A DNA stretch of 64,000 nucleotides, from assembly GCA_038530285.1 (NCBI GenBank), contig JBCBCY010000007.1, positions 62,001-126,000 on the forward strand. Reading direction: 5' to 3'. The notes under the pieces are model-generated. The model saw only the letters and a list, made by a program, of their open reading frames with translations. It made no database searches and was not told the DNA's origin. Below, piece after piece: positions 16,256-24,719 of the stretch. This DNA is from JASJAR01 sp038530285. Lineage in GTDB: Bacteria; Pseudomonadota; Alphaproteobacteria; Rhodobacterales; Rhodobacteraceae. The translations under genes were made by a program, and so were the position numbers. Each line of letters starts with the position of its first letter. Position 1 is the first letter of the stretch.

Positions 16256-16339
16256 CAGATCGCTGCCACTTTCCGCTCCCCGGGTTCCTCCCACCGGGGG
16301 GCGGACCCTACGCCCTGGCAATGTCAAAGGATGCGAACC

Positions 16340-17062
16340 ATGGGATATCGCTTTGTCGATTTATCTATGCCGGTCCATCAGGACATGAAGGTCTTCCCGC
16401 GGCTCGCACAGCCGAAGATGGAGGTTGTCGACAGCTGGGAGGGGTTCGCCAAGGCCATTGGCGCGGATGCGTTCGGTGAAGATCACCTGACGGCGCATTA
16501 TTCGGTCACCATTTCCGACCATGCCGGCACCCATATGGATGCTTTAAAGCACATGGGCGATGAGGCGACGCCGGGCCCCGAAGGTATTCCGATCGAGTAT
16601 TGTTTTGGTGACGGCGTGGTGCTGGATTTCCGACATCTCGATTATGGGGCCGCGATCACGGTCGAAGATATGAAGGCGGCCCTGGCCAAGATCGACTACG
16701 CGCTCAAGCCCCGCGATATCGTGCTGATCCGCACCGGGGCGTCGGATTACAACGACCAGGACCGCTACCTGACCGATCATGTGGGCATGACAGCCGAGGC
16801 CACTCGCTGGCTGATCGAGCACGATTGCCTGGTGTCTGGCACCGATGCGCCGACTTACGATGCGCCGGTTTGGGCCATGTTTGAAACCAAATCCTTCTGG
16901 CCTGCGCACAAGGTCATGATGAGCGAGCCATACTGGCATATCGAAAACCTGACCAATCTGGGCGATCTGCCGCCCCATGGGTTCAAGCTTTCTGTCTTTC
17001 CAATCAAATGGGTCGGCACCACCGGTGCGCCCGTTCGCGCTGTGGGGATCATCGATGTCTGA
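16340..17062 (+). CDS. Cyclase-family metal-dependent hydrolase
   Basis: A 240-residue protein of the cyclase family (kynurenine formamidase / isatin hydrolase type). The metal motif HAGTHMDALKH matches HxGTHxDxxxH, and later family features are DIVLIRTGASDYND and CLVSGTDAPTYDAP. Members hydrolyse amide bonds, cyclic imides or ring diketones with Mn or Zn. ATG 16340 is chosen over 16331 because the AAAGG site would otherwise touch the start. It ends 8 bases inside the next gene and lies between the two phosphotransferase subunits, so it most likely works on the phosphorylated or ring product of the same pathway. Confidence 0.85.
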   Translation: MGYRFVDLSMPVHQDMKVFPRLAQPKMEVVDSWEGFAKAIGADAFGEDHLTAHYSVTISDHAGTHMDALKHMGDEATPGPEGIPIEYCFGDGVVLDFRHLDYGAAITVEDMKAALAKIDYALKPRDIVLIRTGASDYNDQDRYLTDHVGMTAEATRWLIEHDCLVSGTDAPTYDAPVWAMFETKSFWPAHKVMMSEPYWHIENLTNLGDLPPHGFKLSVFPIKWVGTTGAPVRAVGIIDV

Positions 17063-17870
17063 ATATGTTCTTTGGTTTCATGATGCGGGCTGTCTTTCGG
17101 TGGCAGATGCCGGCGGCAAAGGTGCCAGCCTTGCGTCAATGACGCAGCAGGACCTGCCGGTCCCGGGTGGCTTTGCGGTGCCGGCGGATGTGTTGGAAAA
17201 ATGCGTTGATGTCGACACGCTTAGGGCGCTGGCCAATGCACAAGACCACGAAGCAGCCGTCAAACTTGTGGAAACCACAGCTGTGGTCCCTGACGAGGTC
17301 ATCAAAGCCTACAATGAGATGGGCGCGGGCAAGGTCGCAGTACGCTCTTCTGCCTCGGCGGAAGATTCCGAAGCCGCCAGCTACGCCGGTCAGCAGGAAA
17401 CCTATCTGAACATCGAGGGCGATGAGGCCGTGCGCAAAGCGGTGATTGACTGCTGGGCGTCGTTCTTTTCGGAACGCGCGATGTTCTACCGCGGCCAGAA
17501 GGGGTCGCTGGACGATCTGCGCATGGCGGTTGTCGTCCAGAAGATGGTGGATGCCGACAAGGCCGGAGTGGCGTTTTCGATCCATCCGGTGACCCGCCGC
17601 AAGGACCGCATGATGATCGAGGCGGTCTACGGGCTGGGTGAGGCTGTAGTGTCCGGCGAAGTGACCCCCGACCAATATGTCGTCGACCGCAAAGGCAAAG
17701 AGAAAAAGTCGCAAACGCCCCATGGCGGGGTTCTTGATGCCGATGAGCTGGCCCGTCTGGCGGCTTTGGCGGTGAACCTGGAAGACCACTACGGCAAGCC
17801 CCAAGACATCGAATGGGCGATCTACCAATCTGACATTTACCTTCTGCAATCGCGGCCCGTGACCGCGTGA
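17055..17870 (+). CDS. ATP-grasp subunit of the split PEP-synthase-like phosphotransferase
   Basis: A 271-residue stand-alone PEP/pyruvate-dikinase ATP-binding domain. Motifs: GGKGASLASM with the nucleotide Lys, VPGGFAVP, VAVRSSASAEDSEAASYAGQ, GVAFSIHPVT, MIEAVYGLGEAVVSGEVTPD and the terminal IYLLQSRPVTA. It is the counterpart of phenylphosphate synthase subunit B: it would bind ATP and pyrophosphorylate the swivelling His of the 14525 protein, releasing AMP and phosphate. It is shorter than full PEP synthase (about 790 residues) because the other domains are in the partner. Its ATG overlaps the cyclase stop by 8 bases. Confidence 0.83.
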   Translation: MSEYVLWFHDAGCLSVADAGGKGASLASMTQQDLPVPGGFAVPADVLEKCVDVDTLRALANAQDHEAAVKLVETTAVVPDEVIKAYNEMGAGKVAVRSSASAEDSEAASYAGQQETYLNIEGDEAVRKAVIDCWASFFSERAMFYRGQKGSLDDLRMAVVVQKMVDADKAGVAFSIHPVTRRKDRMMIEAVYGLGEAVVSGEVTPDQYVVDRKGKEKKSQTPHGGVLDADELARLAALAVNLEDHYGKPQDIEWAIYQSDIYLLQSRPVTA

Positions 17871-17973
17871 GCCCCGAATGATCCAGAGCCGGACAACCGG
17901 CCGCGGGGACGCCTGCACCCAAAGCACAGCAGGCGACTGGCCCTACAAGGGCAAAAAACGGAGGAGGAAGACG

Positions 17974-18447
17974 ATGAAAACAATGAAAGTACTTGCCCTG
18001 GCAGCGTTTGTCGCAACGCCGATGCAGGCTGTTGCAGATGGCCACGCCCGCGCATTGCCGCCGCTGGTGATGCAGCCCAATGCCGAAATGGTGACGTTTG
18101 AGCACCTTGATGCGCTTAACGAATGCGATTGGGATCGGCTGATGGCGCAATACCCTGAAGAGGTGTTGTTTGTGCTGCCCAATGGCGTCTGGGTTGAGGG
18201 CCGTGCGGCCATTGGCGACGTGTTTACCGGCTTTTGTACGCCCCGGTCCGAAGGCGGCTTTTTGGGGGCCACGTTCATTGCCGAGAAGGTCAAAACCGTC
18301 GGCGACACCGTCAACGTGTCTTGGCGGCTGGAAGCCGATTGGCTGGCAGAGCCTTACAAAGGGGGCGACGCTTACGTCACGCGTGATGGGCTGATGTACG
18401 CCCAGGTCACCACGTTCGACCCTGCCGACATGAAGTTCGCAGAGTAA
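17974..18447 (+). CDS. Secreted SnoaL/NTF2-like protein
   Basis: A 157-residue protein with signal peptide MKTMKVLALAAFVATPMQAVA. The mature part looks like an NTF2/SnoaL cone: EHLDALNECDWDRLMAQYPE, VLFVLPNGVWVEGRAAIGDV and a Trp-rich final sheet. Such folds act as small isomerases, cyclases, binding proteins or enzyme partners; no catalytic residue assignment is possible here. ATG 17974 is preceded by GGAGGAGGAAG. Being exported just before the importer genes, it might process or bind the substrate in the periplasm (inference). Confidence 0.7.
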   Translation: MKTMKVLALAAFVATPMQAVADGHARALPPLVMQPNAEMVTFEHLDALNECDWDRLMAQYPEEVLFVLPNGVWVEGRAAIGDVFTGFCTPRSEGGFLGATFIAEKVKTVGDTVNVSWRLEADWLAEPYKGGDAYVTRDGLMYAQVTTFDPADMKFAE

Positions 18448-18499
18448 CCCCTCCAAGAAACCGACGCTTTCGGCATCCTACGACCACGAAAGGACGATC

Positions 18500-19351
18500 A
18501 TGCTACTGTTAGATGCGATTTTTATCGGCCTTCTTGAAGCTTCGCCGCTGATCCTTGCGGCGATGGGCTTCACGCTGATTTTCTATCTCAACGGGTTCAT
18601 GAATATCGCCTATGCCGAAAGCGTCACCTTTGGCGCTTACTTCGCGATCCTGTTCAATGTGGTGCTGGGCTTGCACTTCTACATGGCGATCGTGCCGTCG
18701 ATGTTGTTGTCCGGCGCGCTAAGCGTGGTGGTGTACTATGCCATCTTCAGGCCCGCGTTGAACCGGGGCGTGGGCCCGACCGAGATGATCATCCTGTCGG
18801 TCGGCGTGTCCTTCATGCTGCGTTATGGCCTGATCCTGGTTGTGGGGCCGGAAAACCTGTTCCTGAATGAGCCGAACATCACCTACATGCAGTTTCTGGG
18901 CATGGGGGCCACGAACCTTCAGCTTGTGGCTTTGGTGTTGGTCTTCCTGACCGCCGGCATTCTGTTCTGGATGATTTATCACACCGGCCTGGGTGAACAG
19001 ATGCGCGGGCTGGCTAACAACCACGATCTGGCCATGGCCAGCGGCATCAACCCGCACCGCACATCGGTGGCGATCTGGTTTATCGCCGGGTGCGCGGGCG
19101 GTCTGTCGGGCGTGTTTTCGGGCGTGTTCGCGCAAGTCACGCCCTACATGGGCTGGAACGTGATCCTGATCACCATGCTTGTGACCATCGTGGCCGGCAT
19201 CGGCTCGGTGCGTGGCGCGGTCGTGGCCGCCATCGTCGCGGGCATCCTGACAGCCTTCATCACCCTGGTTTCCAAACCTCTATATTCCGAGGTCGCGTTG
19301 CTTTTGGCGTTCATCGGGGTGCTCACCTACCGCGGCGCGAGGACTGCCTGA
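18500..19351 (+). CDS. ABC importer permease, LivH type
   Basis: A 283-residue inner-membrane permease of the branched-chain amino acid type, with about eight hydrophobic segments beginning at LLLDAIFIGLLEASPLIL. The typical cytoplasmic coupling loop is MRGLANNHDLAMASGINPHR, followed by a Gly-rich membrane segment. It pairs with the next permease. Stop and next start overlap (TGATG at 19349-19353). The transporter lies inside the catabolic operon, so it probably brings in that pathway's substrate and not leucine. Confidence 0.9.
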   Translation: MLLLDAIFIGLLEASPLILAAMGFTLIFYLNGFMNIAYAESVTFGAYFAILFNVVLGLHFYMAIVPSMLLSGALSVVVYYAIFRPALNRGVGPTEMIILSVGVSFMLRYGLILVVGPENLFLNEPNITYMQFLGMGATNLQLVALVLVFLTAGILFWMIYHTGLGEQMRGLANNHDLAMASGINPHRTSVAIWFIAGCAGGLSGVFSGVFAQVTPYMGWNVILITMLVTIVAGIGSVRGAVVAAIVAGILTAFITLVSKPLYSEVALLLAFIGVLTYRGARTA

Positions 19352-20280
19352 TGGATTATCTGATTTTTTCCGCCTCGTTGATGCTGGTCTACATTGGTCT
19401 TGCGCAACTTTTGCATGTGCAGTTCGGCCTGATCGGCATTCCGAACTTTGGTGTTGTCGGGTTTTGGGGTCTGGGGCTTTACGGCACCGGCGTGATGTAT
19501 GTGAACTTCGACTTCCCGTTGGTGCCCGCGATTGTTGCGGCCTCGCTGATCACGGCAGGGGTCGCCTATGTGCTGGCCTTGCTGATCTTGCAACGCAGCG
19601 GCCAGGCCATATTGGCCGCAACCCTGGCCCTTGCGGCCATTGTCGCGACACTTGTGGTCACTGAAAAAGACATTACCGGCGGTGTGCAGGGGCTTGGCAC
19701 CATCGGTTTCCCGCTGGCGGAGCTTGATAACCGTAACGCCATCTATCTGGCGTTTCTGGCCCTTGTGGTGGGGGCGTTGATCTGGGGCTCAGTCCGGTTG
19801 CGCGACAGTCGCCTGGGCCGCCAGTTGATCGCGATCCGCGACAACGAAGAATTGGCCGCAAGCCTTGGCAAGGACACCGCCGCTATCAAGCGCCTGATGT
19901 TCGTGATCACCTGCGCGCTGATGGGGATCCTGGGCGGGCTATCAGCACCGCTGCATCAGTTCCTGGTGCCCTATCTTCTGGCGCCGTCGCTGACCTTCGC
20001 GGTCTGGATCGCGCTGGTCCTGGGGGGCAAGGGGCACAATCTTGGCGCGATGATCGGTGTCTTCGCGACCTTCGGGCTCTTTGACATCCTGATTGAAACC
20101 TACGCCCCGGTGCCGGCCGAATACGCGCTGCAGGTGCCGAACTTCAAACTGTTCTGCTACGGCGTTCTGCTGGTCGGGATCATCATGTTCCGCCCCTCTG
20201 GCCTCTTGGGCGAAGACGCACCGCGCGCCCGTGCCCGGCCTGCGCCCCAGCCCATGCCTGATGCCGTGAAGGAGGGGTAA
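19351..20280 (+). CDS. ABC importer permease, LivM type
   Basis: A 309-residue membrane permease, partner of the LivH-type protein. About eight hydrophobic segments are visible. The coupling loop reads GRQLIAIRDNEELAASLGKD, a close match to the LivM family EAA-like region. The C-terminus ends in an Arg/Pro-rich cytoplasmic tail. The start ATG at 19351 overlaps the previous stop; a longer frame beginning at 19090 is only antiparallel coding noise inside the LivH gene. Confidence 0.9.
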   Translation: MDYLIFSASLMLVYIGLAQLLHVQFGLIGIPNFGVVGFWGLGLYGTGVMYVNFDFPLVPAIVAASLITAGVAYVLALLILQRSGQAILAATLALAAIVATLVVTEKDITGGVQGLGTIGFPLAELDNRNAIYLAFLALVVGALIWGSVRLRDSRLGRQLIAIRDNEELAASLGKDTAAIKRLMFVITCALMGILGGLSAPLHQFLVPYLLAPSLTFAVWIALVLGGKGHNLGAMIGVFATFGLFDILIETYAPVPAEYALQVPNFKLFCYGVLLVGIIMFRPSGLLGEDAPRARARPAPQPMPDAVKEG

Positions 20281-20283
20281 GCC

Positions 20284-21030
20284 ATGCGTCTTGAAGCTAA
20301 AGATCTCACCAAATCCTATCACGCCCACGAGGTGGTCAATATCCCAAGCGTGAAGTTTGGCGACGGCGGCCTTGAAGGGCTGATCGGGCCAAACGGGGCG
20401 GGCAAGTCCACCCTGATGGGGCTGTTGACCCGGCGGATCGCGCCGACCAGCGGCAACATCAGCCTTGATGTGGGCGACGGGGTGCACAAACTGAACCCCC
20501 TGAAGTCCCATGAGGTGGCGCGGATCGGGTTGATCAAGACCAATCAGCGGATCCAGGGCTTTGACAGCCTGACGATCCGGGATTCGCTCAGGCTTGCTGT
20601 CACGCCGCCCAAAGCCGAAGGGTTGATGAGCATCTTTGCCGGCGAACGCGACCCTGATGAGGTGGAAGAGCGCGTGTCGCGGCTGGTTGAGGCTTTCCCG
20701 TTCACCGATCGCAATGGCTATGCGCGTTCGGGCGGCGAGAAGAAGCTTCTTGATATCCTGCGCTGCCTGATCGCGGAGCCGAAGCTGTTGTTGATGGACG
20801 AACCGACCGCGGGCCTGCCCGACGACATCACCCGAACGGTGATGGATATGGTCCGCGAGAAGGTCAAAGACGGCAAAATGCGGGTTGTGGTCGTGGAACA
20901 CGATCTGCCGCTGATCTGGGAATACTGCGACTACGTTCACTTCCTGTCCGAAGGCTCGATCCTGTTTGAAGGCGCGCCTGAAGAGGTGAAGTCGAACCGG
21001 GTCGTGGCTGAAAAGTACATGGGGGTCTGA
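20284..21030 (+). CDS. ABC importer ATPase, LivG type
   Basis: A 248-residue ATP-binding subunit. Walker A is GPNGAGKST, the signature loop is unusual (ARSGGEKKLLDILRCL instead of LSGGQQ), and Walker B plus the catalytic Glu are LLLMDEPTAGLPDD. The H-loop His is in VVVVEHDLP. It lacks the usual long LivG insertion. It follows LivM by 3 bases and precedes LivF by 3 bases. Confidence 0.9.
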   Translation: MRLEAKDLTKSYHAHEVVNIPSVKFGDGGLEGLIGPNGAGKSTLMGLLTRRIAPTSGNISLDVGDGVHKLNPLKSHEVARIGLIKTNQRIQGFDSLTIRDSLRLAVTPPKAEGLMSIFAGERDPDEVEERVSRLVEAFPFTDRNGYARSGGEKKLLDILRCLIAEPKLLLMDEPTAGLPDDITRTVMDMVREKVKDGKMRVVVVEHDLPLIWEYCDYVHFLSEGSILFEGAPEEVKSNRVVAEKYMGV

Positions 21031-21033
21031 GCG

Positions 21034-21726
21034 ATGTATGACGTCCAGGCAATGCAATCGGGTTACGGCGAGATGGCGGTTCTGAAGAATCTGACCTTCT
21101 CGATCAAGGATGAGATTTTTGCCGTTCTTGGCGCCAATGGTGCGGGCAAAACGACGCTTTTGAAAACCCTCGCACGGCTGTTGCCGCTGCAATCGGGGTC
21201 GATGTCGCTGAATGGCGATGATGTTTCGAAAACGCCGGCCTATGTGATGCCGGGCGCTGGGGTGGCTTACGTCCCCCAGGAAGGCAACGTCTTTCCCGAC
21301 CTGTCGGTGCTTGAAAACCTGTCGATTGGCGGGCGCACGGGCCACCGGTCGAAGGCCGAAAAGCTCGACGAGGTTTTCGCCCTGTTCCCCCGCCTGAAAG
21401 AGCGCCGCGCGCAGGCTGCGGGATCGCTGTCAGGCGGCGAAGGTCAGATGCTCGCGGTGGGCCGCGCCCTGATGCAGGACCCGAAGGTTCTGTTGCTCGA
21501 TGAGCCGTCTGCGGGCCTGTCACCGCTGTTTGTAGACACCCTGTTTTCAAGTATCGCCGAGACCCGAAAAGAAAAGGGACTGACGATCGTTCTGGCTGAA
21601 CAGAACGCAGTCAAAACCCTTGAGATCGCGGACCGAGTGATGGTGCTTTCCCTCGGCGAGATGCACCTTCTCAAGCCCCGCACCGAACTCGAGATGAGCG
21701 ACATCACTGCCGCTTATCATATCTAA
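21034..21726 (+). CDS. ABC importer ATPase, LivF type
   Basis: A 230-residue ATP-binding subunit with Walker A GANGAGKTT, the LivF-typical YVPQEGNVFPDLSVLENL, signature LSGGEGQMLAVGRALM, Walker B LLLDEPSAGLSPL and H-loop-region LAEQN (Gln in place of His-Asp, normal for LivF). Together with the LivG-type protein it powers the importer encoded upstream. Confidence 0.92.
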   Translation: MYDVQAMQSGYGEMAVLKNLTFSIKDEIFAVLGANGAGKTTLLKTLARLLPLQSGSMSLNGDDVSKTPAYVMPGAGVAYVPQEGNVFPDLSVLENLSIGGRTGHRSKAEKLDEVFALFPRLKERRAQAAGSLSGGEGQMLAVGRALMQDPKVLLLDEPSAGLSPLFVDTLFSSIAETRKEKGLTIVLAEQNAVKTLEIADRVMVLSLGEMHLLKPRTELEMSDITAAYHI

Positions 21727-21760
21727 ACTGCGCAGAAATCGACCAATGGAGGAGATATCG

Positions 21761-23020
21761 ATGACACGGAAGTTTACAACACTCGCAGGTGCTGCCGCAC
21801 TTGCCGCAGGCTTCGGGGTCGCAGCCCCGGCCGTCGCAGACGAAGAAATCGTGGTGGGTCACCTGACCTATCACACCGGCGAATTTGGCGCCTTTGGCCC
21901 GTTCTTTGATGGGGTGGCCGAAATGGTCCTGTCGAAGATCAATCAGGATCCGCCGCTTGGCAAACCGATGCGTGCGATCCACCAGGATCTGGGCACCGTG
22001 GGTGAAGCCCGCGCGGCGCGCAAACTCGTGGACAGCGACGGCGTCGACATCTTGTTGAACCCCGCCCACAGCTATCTGTCTTACCGCGAGTTCATGCTGG
22101 AAACCGTCGCTGACAAGGGTCTGCCCTTGATGCCGTCGGTGCATGGTGGCGCGATCGAAGGCACCATTGGCGGTATCGCCGATGAGCCGATCTTCCGCGG
22201 CTCGCCTTTGGACACGGCCAACGGCACCGCAGCCCTGCTGCATGTCGCGGACGCGGGCAAAAAGAACGTGGTGATCATCGCCACCGAAGTGTCGGGCTCG
22301 CAGCTTCAGAAAGAGGCCGCCGTGCGCACCGCAGAAGCCATCGGCTTTGAAGTGCTGGGCGATTTCGACATCCAGGCCGGTGAAAGCAACTACCGCTCGA
22401 TCGTGGCCCGGATTGCCCGTCTGGAACCTGAAGCTGTGGTGATGTTCTCGTCGCCCCAGGCCGGTGGCAGCTTTGTGAAGAACGCCGCAGAGGCGGGGAA
22501 TTCCTGGTACATCGTCGGGTCTGGCGAATGGCAGGAGACCGAGTTCTATGACACGGCCACCAAATCCGCGCTTGACCAGCATGAAGCGGTGGTTCTGGCG
22601 GCGAACTCGCACAGCGACAACCCGTCGTTCGAGCCTTACATGGAATTTGCCAAGTCTTCGCAGTGGATTGACGATATTGGCGATCCGGCAAACTCCTACG
22701 CGATCCAGTACTACGATCTGCTGGTTGCATCGGCACTGGCCATTGAAAAGGCGGGCGAGCTGAACACCTCAAGCTGGACCGAGGCGATGTATGACGTCAC
22801 CGGTGGCGAAGGCGAAAAGGTCTACACCTATGAAGATGGTCTGGCCGCAATCCGCGCGGGCAACGACATCAACTACGATGGTGTGACCGGCTCGATGGAA
22901 TACACCGACACCGGCATCGTGGCAGGCATTTTCGGCATCTTCGAATGGGACGACAGCGGAGCGGTGTCGAAGGTTGGCACTGTGGATGCAGGCAAAGTCC
23001 TCGAACTGGAATCGATGTAA
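21761..23020 (+). CDS. Periplasmic substrate-binding protein of the Liv-type importer
   Basis: A 419-residue type I periplasmic binding protein. The signal peptide is MTRKFTTLAGAAALAAGFG up to the Ala-rich cleavage region before DEEIVVGHL. The mature domain has the family strand IVVGHLTYHTGEFGAFGP, later VVIIATEVSGSQLQKEAA and YAIQYYDLLVASALAIEKAG. ATG 21761 follows GGAGG; the upstream in-frame ATG at 21746 is too close to the Shine-Dalgarno sequence. It defines substrate choice for the operon's importer; ligand unknown. Confidence 0.9.
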   Translation: MTRKFTTLAGAAALAAGFGVAAPAVADEEIVVGHLTYHTGEFGAFGPFFDGVAEMVLSKINQDPPLGKPMRAIHQDLGTVGEARAARKLVDSDGVDILLNPAHSYLSYREFMLETVADKGLPLMPSVHGGAIEGTIGGIADEPIFRGSPLDTANGTAALLHVADAGKKNVVIIATEVSGSQLQKEAAVRTAEAIGFEVLGDFDIQAGESNYRSIVARIARLEPEAVVMFSSPQAGGSFVKNAAEAGNSWYIVGSGEWQETEFYDTATKSALDQHEAVVLAANSHSDNPSFEPYMEFAKSSQWIDDIGDPANSYAIQYYDLLVASALAIEKAGELNTSSWTEAMYDVTGGEGEKVYTYEDGLAAIRAGNDINYDGVTGSMEYTDTGIVAGIFGIFEWDDSGAVSKVGTVDAGKVLELESM

Positions 23021-23109
23021 TCGGATCCCGCTCCGGGCCGGTCCTGTGCTGGCCCGGGGCACCCAATACCACACCGCAACACGGCACCTTAAATAGGAGG
23101 GTCAGGGAC

Positions 23110-23790
23110 ATGGATATCAGATGGTACGGCCATGCGGCCTTCCGCCTGCAGCCTGAAAACGGTCCATCGGTCATCACCGATCCCTACAAGGCCGAGCTTG
23201 TGGGCTATACGCCAATCCCGGACGGAGCCGACATTGTGGTGCGTTCCAGCGCTGACGACGAAGGCCATTGCCGCGAAGACCTGATCCCCGGCGATCATGT
23301 GCTGGTCGAAGCGCTCGATCTGGCCAAGGCGGGGGAAACCCAGACCGTCCAAGGTGTGGAGTTCACCGCCAAGGAAGCGATGGAATTTGAAGATCACCCC
23401 GAACATGATGTGCCGGGCCAGAACGCGATGTACCGGTTCGAACTCGACGGGATCAAGATCGCGCATATGGGCGATGTCGGGAACCGTCTGACCGCGGACC
23501 AACTGGCCTTCTACGAAGATGTCGACATCCTGTTGGCGCTGACCGGATCGATCCTGACGATCAAGATGCCCGACCTGATGGAGATGATCCACAAAACCGG
23601 CCCGAAGCTGGTGATCCCGATGCACTTCAGGACGCTGACATACCGCCGCCAGGCCGGTGCCTGGATCGAAGACTTCCTGGTCAACTTTCACGATGACCAG
23701 ATCGACTATGCGCTGAGCTATGACGCCAAGATCTCCAAGGCCGATATCCCCGAGGAAACGCGGGTTCTGGTCATGGATTACTACCGCTGA
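23110..23790 (+). CDS. UPF0173-like metallo-beta-lactamase-fold protein with altered metal motif
   Basis: A 226-residue protein of the beta-lactamase fold (UPF0173-like). It keeps WYGHAAF near the start, TDPYK, IAHMGDVG and LVIPMHFRT. The hallmark HxHxDH segment after the second strand is not intact: here it reads VVRSSADDEGHC (residues 43-54), so the first two metal His are Ser and Asp and only H53 remains. It may use a different metal set or be a non-hydrolytic member. AGGAGGG lies upstream of the ATG at 23110. It sits between the importer and the molybdenum hydroxylase genes. Confidence 0.8.
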   Translation: MDIRWYGHAAFRLQPENGPSVITDPYKAELVGYTPIPDGADIVVRSSADDEGHCREDLIPGDHVLVEALDLAKAGETQTVQGVEFTAKEAMEFEDHPEHDVPGQNAMYRFELDGIKIAHMGDVGNRLTADQLAFYEDVDILLALTGSILTIKMPDLMEMIHKTGPKLVIPMHFRTLTYRRQAGAWIEDFLVNFHDDQIDYALSYDAKISKADIPEETRVLVMDYYR

Positions 23791-23849
23791 TCGGAACCTT
23801 TGACACAGAACGCTGCAACCCAAGACCGATGCGAAAGGGGGGATAGAGT

Positions 23850-24719
23850 ATGAAACCGTTTGACTATCTGTTGCCGTCGCATCTGGCGGAAGCCTCAGAC
23901 GCCTGGGCGGCGCACGGGGCGTCGGCGCGGCTTTTAGGAGGCGGCACGGACCTGACGGTCGCATTGCGGCACGGGCACCTGTCGACCGATCTTGTGATTG
24001 ACCTGAAATCGGTGGCGGAACTGAAATCGGACATCGGCTATGACGGTGACCGCTTGCGTGTCTCGGCGGGCACGACGATGACCGCCTTGGGCCGTTATCT
24101 GGCCGATCACGACCTGTTTCCGGCCCTGCAGGATGCCACCGCCGTGGTTGGGTCCATCCAGATCCGTAACCGGGCCTCGCTCGCGGGCAATATCTGCAAC
24201 GCGTCACCGGCGGCCGATACCGTGCCGGTGCTGGCCGCGATGGGGGCTGAGGTTGAAATTTACGGGCCCGGCGGGACCCGCATGCGTTCGGTCGCGGCCT
24301 TCATCGAGGGCAACCGCAAGATCGATCTTGGCCCGGGCGAGATTGTCACCGCGGTGCTGATCCCACTGGCCGAGGGTCCGCGTGGTTGTGCGTTCGACCG
24401 GATCACCCGGCGCCGCGGGGTCGATCTGGCGACCACGAATATGGCCTGCACCATGGACGCGAATGGTGCCGTCACGGTCGCCTTCGGGGCCGTCACACCG
24501 CGCCCGCTGGTGTTGCACGACGAGAGCGGTGTGTTGGGCGACCCGGCGTCCACGCCTGGCGCGCGGGCAGACGCCATTGCCCGCCTTGCCGCCCATGCTA
24601 GCCCGATCACGGATGTGCGCGCCACGGCCGAGTATCGCACCGCCATGCTTGGCGTGATGTCCGAACGCGCCCTGAGCGTCGCGCGTGCGCGCCTGAATGG
24701 AGGTATGGCCGATGCCTGA
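23850..24719 (+). CDS. Molybdenum hydroxylase FAD subunit (CoxM/XdhB type)
   Basis: A 289-residue FAD-binding subunit of a xanthine-oxidase-family enzyme. The FAD pyrophosphate motifs are LLGGGTDLTV and GSIQIRNRASLAGNICNASP; the C-terminal part matches the CO dehydrogenase flavoprotein C-terminal domain. It passes electrons from the iron-sulfur clusters to an acceptor. Its stop overlaps the next start by 8 bases (24712-24719), so production of the two subunits is coupled. Confidence 0.92.
   Translation: MKPFDYLLPSHLAEASDAWAAHGASARLLGGGTDLTVALRHGHLSTDLVIDLKSVAELKSDIGYDGDRLRVSAGTTMTALGRYLADHDLFPALQDATAVVGSIQIRNRASLAGNICNASPAADTVPVLAAMGAEVEIYGPGGTRMRSVAAFIEGNRKIDLGPGEIVTAVLIPLAEGPRGCAFDRITRRRGVDLATTNMACTMDANGAVTVAFGAVTPRPLVLHDESGVLGDPASTPGARADAIARLAAHASPITDVRATAEYRTAMLGVMSERALSVARARLNGGMADA

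Noticed and set aside
14549..16327. 592-codon minus-strand frame opposite the phosphotransferase subunit
   Set aside because: Antisense shadow; the plus strand carries the phosphohistidine domain and a strong ribosome-binding site.
14525..17870. Ordinary PEP synthase (PpsA) split by mutation
   Set aside because: A complete cyclase gene lies between the parts, both parts have their own start sites, and the order of domains is reversed relative to PEP synthase.
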